Shown one piece after another: positions 10,980 through 23,053 of a DNA stretch of 64,000 nucleotides. Each line of letters opens with the position of its first letter. Within the stretch, counting starts at the first letter, position 1. The translations under genes and the position numbers were made by a program. The notes beneath the pieces are model-generated. The model was given only the letters and a program-made list of their open reading frames with translations, made no database searches and was not told the DNA's origin. The stretch is from Berberis thunbergii (Eukaryota; Streptophyta; Magnoliopsida; Ranunculales; Berberidaceae): positions 62,001 to 126,000 of the forward strand of contig QNQO01009134.1 in assembly GCA_003290165.1 (NCBI GenBank), written 5' to 3'.

Positions 10980-11734
10980 TGCCACGGCTGTGATTTTGCT
11001 GCAGCAGCAAAAAAAAATATAATTTTTTTTTCGATTATATTAACTTGCAACGGTGTAAAACCGTTGCAACCAAACAAATTTTTTTTTTTTTGAATTTTCT
11101 TTTAATTGCCAACGGTTTCACACCGTGGTTCCATATTGCCACGGCTAAACACCGTTGCTAACACCTTTGCCACGGTTTAATTTACACTATTTAGCCACGG
11201 TTTCTAACCGTTTCCATAGTTAGCCACGGCTAATAACCGTTGCTACTTTTAGACACGGTTTAAAACCGTTGCAAATACATGTACTTAGCCACGGTTCCAA
11301 ACCGTTGCAATGGTTAGCCACGGCTAACAACCGTTGCTACTTTTAGACACGGTTTAAAACCGTTGCAAATAGATAGACTTAGCCACGGTTTACAACCGTT
11401 GCCATGGTTAGCCACGGCTATAAACCGTAGCTATCTTGGTAGCCACGGTTTATAACCGTTGCTAATATTTACACGTTGTAACGGCCTAGAACCGTTGCTA
11501 ATGTAGCCACGGCTTTAAACTGTTGCTAGTTTAATTGCAACGGTTTATAACCGTTGCTAATTTCTGCAAATAACGCCCCCCTTCAACCATGAAACCGTTG
11601 CTACAATGTTTAGCAACGGTTTTTAGCCGTGACAAAAAATTTTGCGACGCCCCTGTAGTCCACGGCTCTTAGCCGTGGCAATGTCTTCCGCCCACGGTAT
11701 AAAACCGTGGCTAATGGGGGTTTTTGGTGTAGTG
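10980..11734. repeat. CACTA subterminal repeat array and right terminus
   Basis: More than twenty copies, in both orientations, of a unit like GCCACGGTTTAAAACCGTTGC lie in about 750 bp. Many form small palindromes (GCAACGGT...ACCGTTGC). The array stops at TTTTTGGTGTAGTG (11721-11734), the reverse complement of a CACTA terminus (CACTACACCAAAAA). Such arrays are binding sites for TNPA-type proteins in known En/Spm elements. The matching left array and terminus are not in the window upstream, so the left end is either beyond base 1 or lost. Confidence 0.85.
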
Positions 11735-12195
11735 TCTTTAACAGAAGGAATATATTTCTATGTCACCCACAAATGAGACTTATATCGAGTATATTTATTG
11801 AATGATCCCTTTCGTACTATTTACCTTTTTTTTGTTTTTTTACAAAATTGAGCTTTAGACCGAAAAAGTGTGTCATCTATAACACTACTACCTAAAGCTC
11901 TTCTTGCTAGATTAACATAACTGTTAATATCTATTACTATTACTGTTAATATCTACATTAAGTTGCTTCAGGGGATTTCTTTAACAGAAGGAATATATTT
12001 CTATGTCACCCACAAATGAGACTTATATCCAGTATATTTATTGAATGATCCCTTTCGTACTCTTTACCTTTTTTTTTTTTTTTTTTACAAAATTGAGCTT
12101 TAGACCGAACAAGTGTGTCATCTATAACACTACTACCTAAAGCTCTTCTTGCTAGATTAACATAACTGTTAATATCTATTACTATTACTATTCCC
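11735..12195. repeat. 243-bp tandem duplication beside the CACTA end
   Basis: Copy 1 (11735-11977) and copy 2 (from 11978) both begin TCTTTAACAGAAGGAATATA and run in parallel with few differences to about 12190. Copy 1 starts exactly at the base after the CACTA terminus. The preceding base triplet for copy 2 is intact flanking DNA. A poly-A run of about 25 follows at 12249. Confidence 0.8.
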
Positions 12196-12807
12196 ACTTA
12201 ATGAAGGTCTGACAATCATAGTTGTCTCTCCCTTCTGGAGATTTATTTAAAAAAAAAAAAAAAAAAAAAAAAACGCTATTACTGTTGTAAGAAAACTATA
12301 TCTTTTCCTTCAAGGCTTTAATGATAAAATACTTCCATTTTTTTTTTGTAGTTTGAGTAAGACGATTTTGCCGTAGTCTATGCTTTTGCTTGATTGTGTT
12401 TTGGCAGTTGTTTTTAGTTTGATCAACAATGTGTTTGAATTGTATTTTGGCTCTGTGACAGCCAACAAGTTCAATTGGTCGAAGTTTAATTGTATTTTAA
12501 CTTGGTAAGCATATCATCTCAAACCACATTTACTAATTACATTACATTGGCATGTATGATTTCGTTGGATCTTGAAGGTTTATCTAACATGACCTATGTA
12601 CTTTCTTTTTGAATGTGAAATCAAATCATTGTTTTGCCAATGTTGCCAAGAGCAAGTATTGAAAGTTGTATGTACTGGTACTAAATGAGAGATATACTCT
12701 ATAAGGGTAATTCAGTAGAATTAAAAGAATTTTTTTTGAAAACACCCGTTTCATTATATTTATCGAAAAAAGTAAACAATTGAGCTGATGATCCACTATG
12801 AACGTCA

Positions 12808-13560
12808 CCTGAAATCACTATGCAAGTCACTGTTCATCAATAACATGGAAGGGACCTCTTCTACTGGTTCTTTGAAGCTCAATCTCAACAATCGAAGAAG
12901 CCTCTTCTACTTTGGCTCAATGGAGGTATGTTGACACTAACTCAAAAGTACAACTATAATACATTATCTATATGATAACAGTCTTCTCATAAAATTGATA
13001 GTTCAAGTTTTATCTAATTATTGTTGATTTGCTTCTCTGTAGGACCTGGTTGTTCATCTATAGGGTATGGTGCAGCTGTTGAGTTGGGTCCTCTTAGAGT
13101 AAAGAAAAATGGAGATGGCCTGGAATTCAATAGTCATGCTTGGACTAAAGGTTATGTTTTCTTCTGTTTTGTTTCTCTCTGTCATATATTGAGCCTTTTC
13201 TTTTTTCTTGTTCTCTAGCTAACTATCTTATCCATATGAGCATATTTTCTAAGTTGGCAAGTTGGACTTGGTTATTGGCATCTTATCTCAATAATCTGTA
13301 TCTTGAACCAGAAAAAAAAAAAAAATCTTTTGGTGTTTTTGTTTAATATATCAGTAAGTTTCTGTGCAAAAAAATGAAAAGAAAATGTGCTTTCTGTATA
13401 CTGATATAACATATATCATATACATGTATGTAATTCCCTGTGTTATTAATACATATTTCCCCTTGCAAAAGCAAATTTACTATTTGTGGAATCACCCGTT
13501 GGAGTTGGGTTTTCTTACACCAACACATCCCAAGACCTTGCCAGATTGGATGATAACTTT
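12808..13560 (+). pseudogene. Serine carboxypeptidase-like (SCPL) gene copy A, decayed
   Basis: Three exon remnants in order. About 12808-12923 reads [16 protein letters not shown], then [11 protein letters not shown]. 13042-13150 reads GPGCSSIGYGAAVELGPLRV, then HAWTK. About 13469-13560 reads [19 protein letters not shown], then LDDNFV. These are signature blocks of plant serine carboxypeptidases (peptidase S10) ahead of the catalytic GESYAGHY box, which is absent. The first remnant contains a TAA stop and a small deletion in the HYAGYVTV block. The acceptor of the third appears changed from CAG to CAA. The gene is cut off at about 13574 by a minus-strand copia LTR. Its intron (12463-12670) is closely similar to sequence flanking the large CACTA element, marking copy B. 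Confidence 0.85.
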
Positions 13561-13573
13561 GTGTTATTACTGC

Positions 13574-13913
13574 TTAGATGGAGCAGCAGCTAAAATGTAA
13601 CAGTAAGACATTCCCAAGTATTTTGAAAACCCATATACTCACCATGTTTGCTAGTATAATTTATTAGATGTTTTACTAAAGCAAATTCCAATATGCAAAT
13701 ATAAAGCATAAATTTCACCCAAACATTAAGCATACGAACAATACCAAATGCAAAAAACTCAAATCCGATAAACTCTACCACTAAGAGTTATATAGTAGAT
13801 ATCGGACTAACAATTAAAGAGAGAGATCCAGAGACTAAAATCAGAAAGAGATTCAGGTTTCAAATGCAGGTTCACACCCATTTCTTTTATTTTAAAAAGC
13901 CATATTTCCAACA
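13574..13913 (-). repeat. copia 3' LTR with internal deletion (left copy)
   Basis: Read on the minus strand the LTR begins TGTTGGAAATATGGC at 13913, just after a purine tract (CAAGTGGGGCAT). It ends near 13574 at the break in the SCPL gene. It matches the longer LTR at 16753-18044 but lacks the 950 bp corresponding to 16947-17896, with a clean junction after 13767. Confidence 0.75.
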
Positions 13914-15109
13914 ATGCCCCACTTGGATTTTTAAAACAACTTTCAACAATCCCCCACTTGGATTTAAAAAACAAGTTTCATCGAACAATCTAAAAATATA
14001 AGATTGTGCATAAACAAAAGTGTCTTTCGACTTGAACTCTTGCGTAGTGTTCATGCTTTAGATTATACTAGAGTAACTCGTAGTTTGAACTCTATCTCTA
14101 ACAGACATTACACGCACAACCTTACCACGGTGAAGTCTAAAAAGCCCGTGCTTTACGACCATGCACGTATATCCCAGTATAGTGAAGGCTCTAGGAAATT
14201 TGCCCACAAATTCCATAGGAAGCGGCCAAACTTCCACAATCACTTAGGTGAGTCTATCAAGAGTACTCCTGTAGCTAGGTACTCCACTCCACATAGAGTA
14301 TAGACCACATTAAGAGTTTTTAAACTCAGCCTACTATCGCTAAAGGAATTCATGCTTTAATCTAGAAATGAGATGGCTATTTTGTCAGCATGATTCTCAT
14401 CATATCATTCACGATTTGTTATTACCCATTGAACCTATTTCTTGGGATCTCCAGTCTATAGGTTGGGTTACCATCGTGAATAACTCATCAATCTAAGGGC
14501 ATTAGTCCCATTCCTTTCGAGGTTTTGAAAACCTTCTCTCTAGCTAACCCTTTCGTCAAAGAATCAGCCAAGTTCGCATCAGTTCGTACATGATCCACTC
14601 TCACAGCACCAGTAGATAGAAATTCTCTAACCGTACTGTGCTTACGACGTATTTGTCGTTTCTTGCCGTTATAATAATGGTTCTATATTTTTCGCAATAG
14701 CCGCGGTACTATCGCACTGGATCAAGACAGCTGGAATCAGTCTTTCCCATAAAGGGATCTCTGCTAGCAGGTTTCTCAGCCAACCTGCTTCTTCACTAGC
14801 CGTGGCTAGTGCTATCATTTCTGACTCCATCGTGGACTGTGTCATAATGGTTTGTTTCTTTGATTTCCAAGAAACAGTTCCACCAGCTATATTGAAAATA
14901 TAGCCACTGATGGCTTTGGAGTCATCAGAAAGGTTGTTCCAATCAGCATTGATATATCCTTCAAGGACAGCGGGAAACTTCTGATTATGTAGTCCGAGGT
15001 TCTTAGCCCTCTGAAGGTACCTCATGACCCTGTCAATTGCATCTATAGAGGATAAGGCTTCTTGAAAGCTAATCCTCCTCGACTGAAAATACATAGTAAT
15101 CGAAGCCAA
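13914..15109 (-). mobile_element. Ty1/copia 3' remnant with RNase H domain
   Basis: The minus-strand frame 15109-14669 encodes the C-terminal RNase H of a Ty1/copia polyprotein: VMRYLQRAKNLGLH, a GYINADWNNLSDDSKA segment with the catalytic Asp, KSKKQTIMTQSTMESEMIAL, and IQCDSTAAIA. The frame is lost at about 14669, although similarity to the normal polyprotein end continues to about 14500. The tail then runs into the purine tract and the LTR. Gag, protease, integrase and reverse transcriptase are missing. A degenerate non-coding tail fills 13990-14500. Confidence 0.8.
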
Positions 15110-15639
15110 AGTTTTTAGAAGTTTGTATCCGTTTACTTCTCTTAGGCTCAGATTCTATGGTCTATCAGTTTCATTCATCCTTATCATAGGCACGTTATTT
15201 GAGGATGTACCCCCACTATTCCTCGAAATAACCCCCACTATGCCTCGAAAATAAATGCAATTTCTCTTTTCATGAATAATTCCTTGAGAAACACAAAAAA
15301 TCTTCTCACAAAAAAATAGGATCCACAAAATTATTTTTAGCATGTATAAAAATATATGTAAGCTTTCCATTAAGGGACTTTTGAACTTCGGTCCCTCTAA
15401 CTATTGGCTTAGACAGGTTTAGCCATTTTTTGAAAAAATATTAAATGACGATCCTTTTGCTAGCTGAAGCAGACCGTGCATTCAAATGTTAAGGACCCAC
15501 ACAATGAGAATATTGAATAAAATACCCATTCTATTCACCTCGCTATTCTCATTTTCTTTTAAGTTCAAGAATCTACTAAAAAAAATATCATTAGAAACCG
15601 TACCTTAAATTCAGCTTCTGAATCTTTTCAAACTTTGAT

Positions 15640-15992
15640 ATAATCACCAAGCTAAATTTGTGCATAGAAGCTAAATTTGTTTTTAGAGCGGTGAAGTTGA
15701 AAAAATGGACCAGGGATGTTGTTCATGGCCTCTGAAGCTCTCGATACACTCCCATCTCTATGCCCGGTAGAGACTTTTGTGGTAACAACTGAATCTCTTG
15801 CAATTAAAGCAAGAAGATCTGCACAAGAAACAACACCAGGGCACACTACTTTTAATAAACTCTTTATTCCATCTATGAATCCAAAACCCCTAGTGTTTGA
15901 TTTGGATAAACGTCCTTCTCCGCTTGGTTATTCACAGTGTCATTGACAAGGACAGATGCATCGCACCTCCTCACAAATCAATCATGAAAATG
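15640..15992 (-). pseudogene. Class III peroxidase pseudogene
   Basis: Read on the minus strand from 15992: an HFHD block, CDASVLVNDTVNNQAEKD, PNQT, GFGFIDGIKSLLK, then CPGVVSCADLLALIARDSVV and DGSVSRASEAMNNIPGP. These are ordered landmarks of secreted plant haem peroxidases: the distal His (HFHDCFV), the CDAS calcium site, and the disulphide region VSCAD. The Cys after HFHD is replaced by a TGA stop. A frame change lies between PNQT and GFGF, and a few residues are missing before the HRDG block. The proximal His exon is not present. It has clearly lost function. Confidence 0.85.
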
Positions 15993-16010
15993 CTTTCTGA
16001 GGAAAACGGC

Positions 16011-16752
16011 TGTCAATGACGGGTCGTTTGGGACATGCTTGTGCACATAATCATTTCCTTTACCAAAAACTATACAGTAAAAAATGCAATTCATGTCCAT
16101 AAGAACACATCCTTGCTGTAATAATACAATAGGGATGATGACCTACTACACGGTGTACTGTGAAACCTTCGCTTGCTCTTTGCAAAACACTTGAAGGGAA
16201 ATTTCCCATGGATTGGAAACTCATACTTACACTTTTAACTGGTAGTTCCAGTAACTGTGTATCACATTCTACTATGTATAATATTTCCCATTGAATACAC
16301 ATTATTCCAATAATTGTAATTTTCTTTTAACAATAATTTCACTTACTCCCTTCTATCATCATTCTCAAAATTACACAAAACAAATTGGAATGGTTTTTCA
16401 TCCTTGCAGACCATACATAATAAATTTTAGATTTCCCACACTAACAATTCAGACTTTATGTCATTATCTATGCATATTTCATTAGAACCATTCAACTATT
16501 CAAGCTAGATTTTAGAAATCCTATTGCATCAATAACCAGATACGATGTAAACCACAATACATGAACAGTAATACAAATAGTCAAAAGCAGAAATCCCAAT
16601 TTCAGACCTTGAAGAAGAGTTAATTTGCAAGGTGCGAATTTGAAGTGTTTTTGATAATCTAGGTATCATCAGAAGAGAACAAAATTGGGTAGCAAGTTCA
16701 ATAATAGAAGATATGGCAGATAAATAAATCGTCTTAAAATTGTTGAAACTGA
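16011..16752. other. No gene seen
   Basis: AT-rich DNA between the peroxidase remnant and the right-hand copia LTR. I see only short unsupported reading frames. Confidence 0.5.
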
Positions 16753-18044
16753 TTAGATGGAGTAGCAGCTAAAATGTCACAGTAAGACATTCCCAAGTAT
16801 TTTGAAAACCCATATACTGACCATGTTTGCTAGTATAATGTATTAGATGTTTTACTCAAGCAAATTCCAATATGCAAATATAAAACATAAATTCCACCCA
16901 AACATTAAGCATACGAACAATAACAAATGCAAAAGACTCAAATCCGAATCTTTATGCAAATGCAAATAAACATACTAATGTAAGCAAACATTCTTTGAAA
17001 ACAAAGAAAATCTATGGACAATTCAAGCTCCAAAACCAAATCAACCTATGAAGTAAATTCATCCTTAACATACTTGTTTGTCGTAACTTCTGTATAAGAT
17101 TCAACTGCTGTAAAAAGTTTCAAATAAAAAGTTAGGAACGAATGTACCAATTGTTCTTGGGTTGAGTCGCGGACTAGGTCGTTCTCTTTAAGACGTTTCG
17201 CGGCTCTGCCAAAAATTGTGCAAGCAGTGTAAAAGCCCCGCCGTCCCCAGGATAAAACAGCCCAGAATCTTCTCTGTCTCGTTCAAGCAATTGCACAGTT
17301 GATGAACGGTATACAATTCCCCCTCAATCTCTTTATATGCTCGGAATCACCAATACAGTATGAATTGCAAGAATCACTTTTGCAAAAGCTAAAATCACTT
17401 CATTACAAAAACGAAAAATCTCTTTCTTTTCAACACGAAAAAATTTTGTTTGCTGTTTTTCTTCTCATATAAAACTGTGAGTTTTTGTGTTATATTTATA
17501 GTGAAAAAATCACATTCGTTGTAAAACAAAAACGCAGCTAAATTCATAATAATTAAAACAACAATTAATAATAAAAAATGTGGAAACCGTTTGCTTTAAG
17601 AAAGCATCCAGATACAATGAGAACCCGTTTGGATACGTAGCGTGGAAAACGTGGGAAAAAGAATCCCGCCGCAAGATATGCCAAACGTGTGTTTTTTTAG
17701 AAGGACGTCCAGATACAATCCCTCTTCAGAAAATCAAAAGTTTATTTTCGTTTAAATAAATTTTCAGTAAAAAAAATGGGTTGCTCTCTAAATGACCCGA
17801 CCGGACGGACGGCGGCGGGCGCAGAGACTATCTCTCCCCTCCTCATAAAGAGTGGTACCCCCAAGGGGTCCAAGCCCAAGTCCTAACAATCTCCTTATAA
17901 ACTCTACCACTAAGAGTTATATAGTAGATATGGGACTAACAATTAAAAAGAGAGATCCAGAGACTAAAATCAGAAAGAGATTCAGGGTTCAAATCCAGGT
18001 TCACACCCATTTTCTTTTATTTTAAAAAGCCATATTTCCAACAA
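16753..18044 (-). repeat. Long copia LTR (right copy), about 1.29 kb
   Basis: The minus strand begins TGTTGGAAATATGGC at 18044, directly after a purine tract (CAAGTGGGGGAT, 18045-18056). It runs to about 16753, where the 3' end matches the end of the left copy (13574). Because the purine tract precedes it, this is also a 3' LTR. Its element's internal part is nearly all gone, with about 20 bp left. It retains the 950-bp middle segment absent from the left copy. Confidence 0.7.
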
Positions 18045-18080
18045 TCCCCCACTTGGATTTTTAAAACAACTTTCAACAAT

Positions 18081-18732
18081 AAAAGTGTATTAGGGATCTT
18101 TTTATTTTATCCCTTAACCACTCTCACCCCAGATGTGGCCTGATGGGTTCGACGTTGTGACCTTGTAATACCATCCGCCACCGCTCAAAACTTCGAATTA
18201 AACAATATACAACCCTGTATTTGAATTTTTAAGTAAAATTAGCTGACCTGCTGTTATTTGTGGAAACCTCTCAATAGCTGAGGATGCATACAGTTTCTTA
18301 GTTTACTGGCTGGAACGGTTTCCACAGTATAAACCCGTTATTTGTAGGTTTGCTAATTGCTTATGGAAAAATCATTTATGTTAGGTTGACACTTGACATA
18401 CAATTGTTTGTAAATTGTCAGACTTCAAGTGAATTCCATTCAAGGCCTTTCTAATGCGCAATCTTAAGACTAAACTTTGATAACTTAATCTTGGCCAGCA
18501 GCTTACTGATGAGCTTGAGGTTGGTGAGGCCCTGTAGACAACGACTCTGGGGCAGGGTTGGATCGCCACAGGGTTGCCGCTAAGCTGGTACCCCATTGGC
18601 CAACTAATATGTCATATGTGAGCTTCTACTTGACTTATTATCTCTTTCTACTTTACTTATTATCTCTTCTATATATTCTCCTCGTGGTATTTATGAGAAA
18701 CTAAGGGCAGAATAGCTTCATTAACTACAACC
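18081..18732 (+). promoter_or_regulatory. Region upstream of SCPL copy B exon 1
   Basis: About 650 bp without a gene. A TATA-like CTATATATTC at about 18668-18677 lies some 55 bp before the ATG at 18733, consistent with a core promoter plus short leader. No functional test is possible here, and the gene downstream is disrupted. Confidence 0.35.
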
Positions 18733-18899
18733 ATGAAGCCTCTCTTTATTCTCTTCTCATTCCTTTACTTTCTTGCTTGCTTTACTACTACTACTGAACC
18801 ATCAAAAACATACCCAAAAGCTCAAGCATCTGACAGAGTATTGAATCTCCCTGGCCAACCCACACACCCATTTTGTGAGCCAAATGCACTCTCTTGTAG
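18733..18899 (+). pseudogene. SCPL copy B, exon 1
   Basis: The ATG at 18733 opens a typical secretory signal peptide (MKPLFILFSFLYFLACF). It is followed by SDRVLNLPGQP, the conserved N-terminal block of mature plant serine carboxypeptidases. The frame reaches a plausible donor near 18898 (TAG|GGTAATC). The next block (HYAGYV) does not follow. Instead the intron, recognisable by similarity to copy A, contains an extra segment of about 260 bp (19262-19524) and then the CACTA element at 19550. The remaining exons are absent, so the copy is broken. Confidence 0.7.
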
Positions 18900-19565
18900 G
18901 GTAATCTCAACCCTATGTTTTCTTTCTTTAAGTTTTTGCACTTTTCCAAGTTTAGGGACTTGTATTCATTCGTTTTGTTCTATTATATGCAGGCCAATGG
19001 TGATGCTTAGGCACCTACTGTAAGGATTACCTCTTTTCAATATTTTATTTTATTATGTTTATGTTTTCTTTTTTGTTACATAAATTAAGATTTAAAGATT
19101 TGTTTGTTTGGATGATGTTAACCAAATATGCCTCTGTGGTGGAAATATAGAGTACTTCAAAGGTTGATGATGAGCAGTGGTTAGCATATTAGATATTTTA
19201 CTCTTTTCTTACTTTCATGGAGATGGCCTTGGAATCTATTTTAACTTGGTAAGCATATCATCAATAAATTCACTGCAGTTTTTGTTCATAAGGTATGTCA
19301 TGAATTCGGATCTCCTATGCCATGGTGCACAAAAGCGGTCGATACATCATTAGAAATTGTTTTGTCATGATTTAGTTTAGTAAAACCTGAATACATGGGT
19401 AACTAGACACCGGTGTTGTAGATTGGGTGTTTAGTGAGATTTATTTGAAAAGGCCTCAGTGCTATAGTAAAATAACATCAGTCTGTTATCTAATTTGAAC
19501 CTAATTTTTAGGCTCAAACTAAGCCACATCTCAAACGAATACCACATTTCACTACAACAGATTTG

Positions 19566-19965
19566 TTTTAAGCGGCGCTTTGAAAAGCGCCGGTATAGGT
19601 AAACATATGCCGCTTTAGGTCATTAACGGCATTTTAAGAAGCGTCGCACAAGCGCCGGTAAAGGTATGTGCCGCTAAAACATTACTGACGCTTTAAATGA
19701 AGCGCGGATTAAAGTTATCATTTGCGGCTCTGTTAGAAGCGCTGGTAAAGATTAAATAAGCACCGCCAGAGATATGGGTATGTCAATTCCATGCCAAACA
19801 GGAGCGCCATATTTACGATCTTATAAAGCGCCGGTACAGATATTGTGCAACGCTTATGAAGCACCGGAATAGATTACTTTTGCGACGCTTTTTGAAGCGC
19901 CGATTATGCGTACCAATTGTAACGGCGCTTGGGAAGCGCCGGTTATGTTAATATACCGGGGGAAA
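19566..19965. repeat. Left subterminal repeats of the 10.65-kb CACTA
   Basis: Repeated and inverted units such as GCGGCGCTTTGAAAAGCGCC, AAGCGCCGGTAAAG and GGCGCTTGGGAAGCGCCGG. These are the presumed binding sites for a TNPA-type protein supplied elsewhere. They mirror the arrays at the other end of the element. Confidence 0.85.
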
Positions 19966-20259
19966 AAAATAATTTCCAGGATAAAAGAATAAAAAAAACC
20001 TTTTAACCTGCATCAATAAAATAATAAAAACCTGTCATTATGATGGAAAAACAAACAATGAATGTAAAAAACAGTTCATTAAGCAAAATCAATCATTAAA
20101 ATTCACAGAACCTACTATCAAAACTCAACACATCACACCAGCAACATCAATAAGTTGAGGACATTCTCCAGTTGGTGAGCCTAGTGCCGTAGGAGTTGCA
20201 GAAGGCAAGGGTAGGAGCAATTATGTATACATCGAAAACATCTCACGTATTCTTAAATG

Positions 20260-20721
20260 CTAATAAATCAAAGCTGATGATGAAAATGATGAAAACACTG
20301 GCAGCTCTTTGGAAAATTTACCATTATCTGAATCTTGGTAATCAGACAACCTTCCCAGCTTCCAATCAATGAGTGATGATTCCTGGCTGTTAGAATCTAC
20401 ATTGGAATTTGATATCCTTGAACTAGAATCCTTCCCAGAAGTCGCTTTTGAGGAATTCAAACAGGTCGAAGATTGGACTCTCCCAGTACATAAATTAGTA
20501 CCCCAAAACCCCTCATATAGACTTTCAGGAAGTGGTTTTTGATTGATATCAGGTAAGCCCAATTCCATAAAACCTCGAGTATTGTCATAGTTACATGGGG
20601 TTTTCAGGTCCTAACCCATCAACATTGTTCTGCTCCTTGCAAGACCATCATCAGTATTCGAAAGCATCTCATCAGATAACACAAACCCCTTCCCTTCAGA
20701 CCTAAAGTTCCAAGACTCCAT
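20260..20721 (-). pseudogene. SPL (SBP-box) transcription factor, N-terminal exon
   Basis: From an ATG at 20721 the minus strand reads MESWNFRSEGKGFVLSDEML, then LKTPCNYDNTRGFMELGLPD, then SLIDWKLGRLSDYQDS and GKFSKELPVFSS. This resembles the N-terminal exon of SPL6-like squamosa promoter-binding proteins (MESW start, DLKTPCN and IDWKLGRL blocks). The DNA-binding SBP zinc-finger domain is not present. An in-frame TAG at about 20611-20613 replaces the usual Trp before DLKTPC, so no full exon product would be made from this ATG. It lies at the downstream end of the minus-strand cargo of the element. Confidence 0.65.
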
Positions 20722-21459
20722 CACAATACAGCACAATCAGAGTGACTTGCAGAGGTTATGTGAAACCCAAACACAAATCAAATGAGAACACCATCTCCCC
20801 AGTATGAAACAACCACTTGAGCTGAAAAACAAACAAGGATCACCTATTCAATTCATTACAAGTGCCAAATCCCACAGAGTGTAAAAATCATCAAAATAGA
20901 ATATAAAAAGATAAAATAAGTGATAGGCAAACCAAAGCGATTTCTCAAATAAGTGACAATAATTTAACCAAATGAACAGTAAGTCAACAGTAAAATTGTT
21001 TTCAACATCATTTTTCTTTTCAATTTTGCTTTCCAAAGCCTATGTTACTAGCATATATAAGTACCCAGAGTTGATGCTGAAGAAAACAAGGGTGTAAGAT
21101 AAAAAGAGGCAACAACATCTCACGTATTAATTCTTAAATGCTAATAAACCAAAGCTGGGAAATTTATCAAAGCCACACGAATCCCCAACGCCGCTAAAGA
21201 ACCACTTATAATTGATATTATAATCATTAAGGATCAAGTTCTCAACAACACTATCTAATCAAAATGAAATTTTCACATGTATTCTATTAATTGTCATAGT
21301 GGTTTCAGAAATATCGGCAGGTACAAGCATTGGCATGTTCAACATTGATGACCAAAGCATAACCAAGATAGTTCCACGAATGGCCAATCCCCAAAAAGTC
21401 ATCTATAAAAAGTGAAAACACTGAACATGAGCAAAAGAAATGATTTGAGTTCTACTTAC

Positions 21460-21557
21460 CTAGCAAGCTCAACATCAGAATGTGTATGAAAGCTATCTAT
21501 CAACATAGTTGTTGTTGTTCCACTTGGGTAGGTAAGCTTGTAATCCAGAATCATCGC
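21460..21557 (-). other. Unidentified captured exon
   Basis: A 98-base minus-strand segment between a strong acceptor (TTTTTGCAG) and donor (AG|GTAAGT) reads AMILDYKLTYPSGTTTTMLI, then HTHSDVELA. The open frame and consensus splice sites support a real exon of host origin, but I do not recognise the family. Confidence 0.4.
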
Positions 21558-22116
21558 CTGCAAAAACAAACATGGAACCAATAATGGATGAACAATTATG
21601 TCACAAATTATGCTCAAGTCTAAATGAGTATTCATCCATAACTATCAAAGCCCAGATAACTATCTGACCCCAAACTGATTCCAGAGAATAAAATCAAGAA
21701 CACAACTTTCATTTATTCAACAAGAAAAGGAAAACCCCTAAGCCCTAACGTACTCAGTCTAAGAATCTACAATGCAGCAAATTTCAGCAAATCCAAAGTT
21801 CCAAACCAAAATAGAATCACACAGCCCAGTCTAACAACACAATAACCCCAAACAATTGTTTAACCCCAACTCAATTCAGAGATTAAAATCAAGAACCCAA
21901 TCCACAATCAACATTGAACCACAAAAACCCAAAACCCCAATTATACTAACAGTACAAAAAATCAAATCAACTTGGAAAATCGTACCTTGAACAAAAACTT
22001 CAACTTTTCAAGTTTTCATTCGCTGAGCATCAACTTGAAGTGCACCATCTAAGTTGGCCTATGAGCATTGTGAACTCATCTGTCCAGCACAACTAAATGT
22101 GATTTTGCCTTCCTTT

Positions 22117-22200
22117 TACAACTTTGAAACGTATTACAAGGAACTTACCACAACTTTGATCAAGCGACATAAAGAGGTTCTGGATTTACTTTTCTTCTGA
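22117..22200 (+). other. Unidentified coding fragment on the opposite strand
   Basis: On the plus strand this reads YNFETYYKELTTTLIKRH, then KEVLDLLFF, and a stop. It looks like the end of an exon from a helical protein. It is the only recognisable cargo piece in plus orientation inside this CACTA element. Family unknown. Confidence 0.35.
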
Positions 22201-22341
22201 TCCTGTAGGTGGGGTTCAATCAACCAAATATTGAACACATTCATAACAGGTATTGAAAGCTGGGAATGTGACGAAAAAGCTAGAAAAAGCAATGTGAAAG
22301 GATATGATTTAATTGGGGTATAAAATATCATTCCTCCTTAC

Positions 22342-22932
<591 letters not shown>

Positions 22933-23053
22933 TCATAAAGATTTCATAGAAAAGCATCTAACATAAGTTCATCCAAAATTCCAAATAGTGTGCACGCCTG
23001 ATTCAAAAACAGTTCAGATTTGTAGAGTGAGGGAGAAAAATGCATTCACATAC

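Noticed and set aside
10980..11734. CRISPR-like array of repeats
   Set aside because: Repeats are in both orientations, degenerate, without uniform spacers, in plant DNA, and end at a CACTA terminus.
14004..14303. 99-codon plus-strand frame
   Set aside because: It lies antisense to the 3' tail of a copia element and has no recognisable content.
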